Of a stretch of DNA of 64,000 nucleotides, positions 60,282 to 64,000 are shown in pieces. Origin of the DNA: Papio anubis (Eukaryota; Chordata; Mammalia; Primates; Cercopithecidae); assembly GCF_008728515.1 (NCBI RefSeq), contig NC_044978.1, forward strand, positions 9,802,452-9,866,451, in the 5' to 3' direction. The stretch's first letter is position 1. Each line of letters begins with the position of its first letter. A program made the position numbers and the translations under genes. The notes below the pieces were generated by a model. That model was given only the letters and a program-made list of their open reading frames with translations, did not search any database and was not told the origin of the DNA.

Positions 60282-60833
60282 TGTATTAGTCAGAGTTCTC
60301 TAAAGGGAGAGAACTAGTAGGATAGATGTATATATGAAGGGGAGTTTATTAGGAGAATTGACTAACACGATAACAAGGTGAAGTCCCACAAAGGGCCGTC
60401 TGCAAGCTGAGGAGCAAGGAAATTAGTCTGAGTCCCCAAACCTGAAAAGTAGAGAAGCCGATAATGCAGCCTTCAGTCTGTGGCCGAAAGACCCAGAGCC
60501 CCTGGCAAACCACTGGTGTAAGTCTAAGAGTCCAAAACCTGAAGAACTTGGAGTCTGATGTTCGAGGGCAGGAAGCATCCAGCACAGGAGAAAGATGGAG
60601 ACCAGATGACTTAGGCAGTACAGTCTTTCCATGTTCTTCTGCCTACTTTTATCCTAGCAAGACTGGCAGCTGATTAGATTGTGCCTGCCCACACTGAGGG
60701 TGGGTGTGCCTTTCCCAGTCCACTCACTCAATATCGCCTTTGGCAACACCCTCACAGACACACCCAGGAACAATACTTTGCATCCTTCAATCCAATCAAG
60801 TTGACACTAAATATTAACCATTACATGGAGGAC
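60282..60833 (-). mobile_element. ERVL-type LTR (tentatively MLT2-like), antisense
   Basis: It starts with 'tgtattagtcagagttctct' and ends with 'ttgacactaaatattaacca'. 'caacaccctcacagacacac' (60746) is characteristic of this LTR group. No internal region adjoins it. Minus-strand frames of 69-78 codons within it are chance. The family name is from memory. Confidence 0.75.
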
Positions 60834-60849
60834 ACCCTTATACTCTTAG

Positions 60850-61065
60850 AGGAGACAGAGAGAGAAAGAGAGAGAGAGAGAGGGAGAGAGAGAGAGAGCT
60901 AGAGCTTGTGCACACAAAAGAGAGCAAGTGACAGAGAGAGAGCATGCTTAACACAGAGAAAGACAAGAGAGAGCTGAACATTTGAAGGTAAGAGAGAAGG
61001 AGGAGAGAGGGAAGGATGAAAAAAGTGAAAAAGGAGAGAGGAAGAGAAAGAACATCAGGATTCAG
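60850..61065. repeat. GA-rich purine tract
   Basis: About 215 bp dominated by GAGA and GAAA motifs, broken by short mixed segments (60898-60920, 60944-60955). Almost all purine on the + strand. Confidence 0.92.
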
Positions 61066-61084
61066 GTTCTTATTAGATCGGAGT

Positions 61085-61182
61085 CTACTTTTACTCTGAC
61101 CTTCTAGTTAATATGAGTCAATGTATTTCCTTTTTATGTTCCAAGTAAGTTGAGTTGGGTTTCTTTTACTTGCTCTAATACA
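61085..61182 (+). mobile_element. Possible MaLR LTR 3' end
   Basis: 'gttgagttgggtttctttta' (61149) and 'cttgctctaatacag' (61169) resemble the terminal part of MLT1-type LTRs. Confidence 0.4.
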
Positions 61183-61791
61183 GAAACTGGTAATCCGAAG
61201 TGGGTGTTTCATGGAACAGAATCTAAAATACGGATATAGCTAAATTGAAGCAATATTGTGGCCTGTGAAAATCTTTCTGTTCCTGACTGGGAAGATGGCA
61301 ATTAATTTCACATGGGAGGAAAGCATTGGGAAAACTGTCGCTTGTTGACATCTTTGGGAAACAGAGCAAGTGTTTATCCATGTTCAAGCTCTAAATGATC
61401 TAGTTAAAAAAGGCAGAGTCAGGATTTTGGAGATGTAGAGCTCAGAATGTTTTTTCAACCATTGTAGGTTTTCAGTAAAGTTCAAATAGCAAGAGACAAA
61501 CTTTGGTTACCCTAACTTAAGGCAGGAAGGATAAAGCATACAAATCCATTAACATAAGCTTGCATCCAGTAAGAATAGTATTAGAAAGTGAACATCTATC
61601 AAGGTGGTAAAATCCAAATTCCATGCCTCGTGCTGATGTTCATGGCAGTACACCAAGGAAGTCATAAATTCAAGAGATGACACTGCGTCCTAGGAGGACC
61701 CTTGTCTCTTGGAGTAGCCTCATATCTCCAGTCCTCCGCCCCTTGTCACACCAGAACTAAACTTCTGCCATAAAGCAGTAGAAATCCTAGA
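61183..61791. other. Unassigned sequence
   Basis: No recognised repeat or gene. Confidence 0.35.
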
Positions 61792-62091
61792 CCAGGCTCG
61801 GTGACTCACTCCTATAATCCCAGCACTCTAGGAAGCCAAAGAGGACCTATTACCTGAAGTCAGGAATTCGAGACCAGCTTGGACGTCGTGGTGAAACCCT
61901 GTCTCTACTGAAAATACAAAAATTAGCCGGGCATGGTGGCAGGTGCCTGTAATCCTAGCTACTTTGGAGGCCGAGGCAGGAGAATTGCTTGAACCATGGG
62001 GGGATGGGGGTTGCAGTGATCTGAGACTGTGCCACTGCACTCCAGTCTGGGCATCAGAGTGAGACTCCTTCTAAAAAAAAAAAAAAAAAAA
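61792..62091 (+). mobile_element. AluS or older Alu, sense
   Basis: A full dimeric Alu with a 19-A tail and many substitutions ('accaggctcggtgactcact'). Confidence 0.93.
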
Positions 62092-63639
62092 GTCACCTTT
62101 GAGCTGATTCCTGGAGGTGGAGAGCATAATAGCTTTATCTTATCTTGTTTATTGTTTTATATTTTCCCAAGGCAGAGAGCAGAAGGGAAACAGATATTTG
62201 GGGGCTTAAAAGAGGGATAGTGATTTAAGCCCTTAGACCTTTTACTAAGAAAAATGAATTTAAAGAAACTCCCAGTTATGATCAAAGTATTGATTACCAG
62301 ACATTTTAAGTCCCCAGAAAATCAAACTGGAAGGACGAAAAGGGAAGTTTTGCCCCTGAGAACTGTTAGCCTATTAAACAGAGGACTGTGATTCTCAAAT
62401 CATGAAACAATTCTCAGAACTTCGTGTCCATGCCAACAAGAAACAGTACCTTCTCAGGTATGTCAAAGAAACATGATAGACAAAAGCGAGCTTTAGTCTG
62501 AAAAACTAGAGGTCAACACACCTCCAGACCCAAATACTTACTTATTGACAAAGAAGTCTTGACTCTATGTACTGCAGGACGTGGCATGTGCAATAGATAA
62601 GAGGCCTTTCATTTGTCTCCTCTCTCCACTTCTCTAAATGAGAGTGCTTACTCAGAGGTAGTGTCATTTCAGCTACTTCTGGCATCTTATTTATTTATTT
62701 ATTTTTCGTTAGGAGCAGTTAATTTCTTACTAGCCATATACTGTAGAACCATGAGTAGGTGTGTACAGGCCTGATAAAACACAACCATATCAAACAGGGA
62801 ACATGGACTTGTAGCTCAATGGAGTTAATGGAAGGAGTGGTTTGGGGTAGACCGTCCCTGGAAAAGGAATGTATATAATTCAGATTTTATAAAAAATAGG
62901 ACTACAAGGTCATTGGTCATTGGAATTGCATTTCTAAGGGGAAAGTTCTGTTTGTAAACACTACGAAGAAAGATTAGGGGACAGTTGTAATTTTTATATA
63001 AGATCTCTTCCCTTTATTTTGCTAAAATTAATCCCCTTTCCTTGGGAAACTAACGTGTTTCCATTAGAGTGGACAATCACATTATCCCACCTTTTGGCCT
63101 ACAAATCTCAATGCTTCTCCTTCTCTGCACCATAAAATTATCAATGTATCTGCCCAGATCAGGCCCAGAGTCATTTGCTGAAGTTAAGTAAAGAGATGAG
63201 GGTTGACCCAGGGTTTCAGGGGAAATGGACAACAGCTCTGATGATTAACAACAATGGAGAGACTATTACAGAGTAAAATCTGGGCCAAAGGAAACTAGAA
63301 AGGCTGAGGAAGTGCCCAGGGCAACAAAGGGAAGTCATTCCACCCCATCCCTGAAGGGACAAGGGAAAGTAGCAGTGCTCTTGAGCCTAGAAAAAGCTTG
63401 ATCCATAGGAGAGGGCCTGCCAGGCACTTCCATCGTGGAAGAATACAGCCAGGAGCGCAGATGTATGCCGACAGGGAGAGAGGGGATTAGATGCACCAAT
63501 CTTTTTTCCCTTCATCCAATTTCCTGCCAGGGCCGCTCATCAGCAGAGTCACAGGACAAGGAGACAGGGTGACATAGTCCACAGAGATCAGACTGTCGGG
63601 TCACAAGCTGTGGCAGAGCAGGGAGAATAATAGTCTGGA
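62092..63639. other. Unassigned sequence; 63280-63620 possibly LTR-derived
   Basis: Mostly unrecognised. The more GC-rich end (63280-63620, 'ccaatttcctgccagggccg' near 63517) has LTR-like texture but I cannot name it. A short (TTTA)n run occurs at 62688-62704. Confidence 0.35.
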
Positions 63640-63960
63640 GGCCGGGCGTGGTGGCTCACGCCTGTAATCCCAGCACTTTGGAAGGCCAAGGTGGGCAGAT
63701 CACGCGATCAGGAGTACAAAACCAGCCTGACCAACATGGTGAAACCCCGTGTCTAGTAAAAACACAAAAATTAGCTAGGTGTGGTGGTGCATGCCTGTAA
63801 TCCCAGCTACTCAGGAGGCTGAGGCAAGAGAATCGCGTGGACCTGGGAGGCGGAGGTTGCAGTGAGCTGGGACTGTGCCACTGAACACCAGCCTGGGTGG
63901 CAGAGCGAGACTCCGTCTCAAAATAAATAAATAAATAAATAATATAAAAAGAGATAAACG
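63640..63960 (+). mobile_element. AluS, sense, with (AAAT)n tail
   Basis: A full Alu ending in 'gactccgtctcaaaataaat', then an AAAT repeat. An exact 11-bp target-site duplication flanks it (63629-63639 and 63961-63971, 'aatagtctgga'). Confidence 0.97.
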
Positions 63961-64000
63961 AATAGTCTGGAAAGGCCAGTGAAAAATCAATACAGCCCCT

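Noticed and set aside
1..64000. tRNA, rRNA or snRNA genes
   Set aside because: I saw no cloverleaf-like segment with A and B boxes outside the SINEs, and no recognisable rRNA or snRNA core. A covariance-model scan was not possible.

Overview
This window looks like non-coding primate nuclear DNA, most likely human or another catarrhine. It is AT-rich and contains many Alu elements (AluJ, AluS and AluY types), primate-age L1 3' ends (L1PA/L1PB type), a HERV-9-type LTR (LTR12) and MaLR elements (THE1/MST). Older mammalian repeats (L1M, L2, MIR, Tigger, MER2, hAT/Charlie) fill much of the rest. It could be intergenic or lie inside a very large intron. I found no open reading frame that I would call a functional protein gene. 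The long frames I could place, including the longest (154 codons), fall inside repeats. I saw no rRNA, tRNA or CRISPR array.

Layout: 0.8-5.2 kb is an old sense-strand L1M interrupted by an Alu, an Alu monomer and an unidentified insert. Alu fragments and a short truncated L1PA follow to 6.75 kb. From 6.8 to 13.0 kb the sequence is mostly unassigned AT-rich DNA, with a GA tract and a striking 26-bp-stem hairpin at 12.43-12.49 kb. A hAT-type MER element, a doubly deleted AluY, an L2 and a complete solo LTR12 with matching 4-bp flanks (15161-16686) come next. A local tandem duplication with TG tracts lies at 17.4-17.6 kb. From 19.4 to 24.4 kb there are L1M/HAL1-like sequences; 24.8-28.3 kb holds an AluS, an antisense L1 and a MaLR LTR. 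A 3'-truncated antisense THE1-type provirus spans 28.65-30.52 kb. A nearly full-length Tigger1 with TA flanks and a decayed transposase spans 30.82-33.18 kb.

From 33.7 to 38.8 kb there is an AluS, an LTR-like stretch, a long L2 ORF2 remnant carrying nested L1 insertions with a 19-bp target-site duplication, a MIR, and two small Tigger-group elements. Antisense L1M, an AT-rich four-copy tandem repeat and a CCTT tract occupy 39.4-42.6 kb, followed by a solo MaLR LTR. From 44 to 51.6 kb there are Alus, two primate L1 3' ends, an LTR-like stretch and a perfect 26-bp palindrome. Between 51.1 and 53.6 kb one unidentified sequence recurs three times, and one copy carries an AluS while another shows the empty site. 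From 54.8 kb to the end there is a G-rich tract, Alus, L1PA, L2, L1M, an ERVL-like LTR and a large GA-rich tract.

No genes act together here. The only elements with plausible present-day activity are regulatory or structural: the LTR12 promoter/enhancer, which would fire toward lower coordinates, the 12.43-kb hairpin, the 47.04-kb palindrome and the G-rich tract. Repeat names come from memory of consensus sequences, not from a database run, so subfamily names are tentative.
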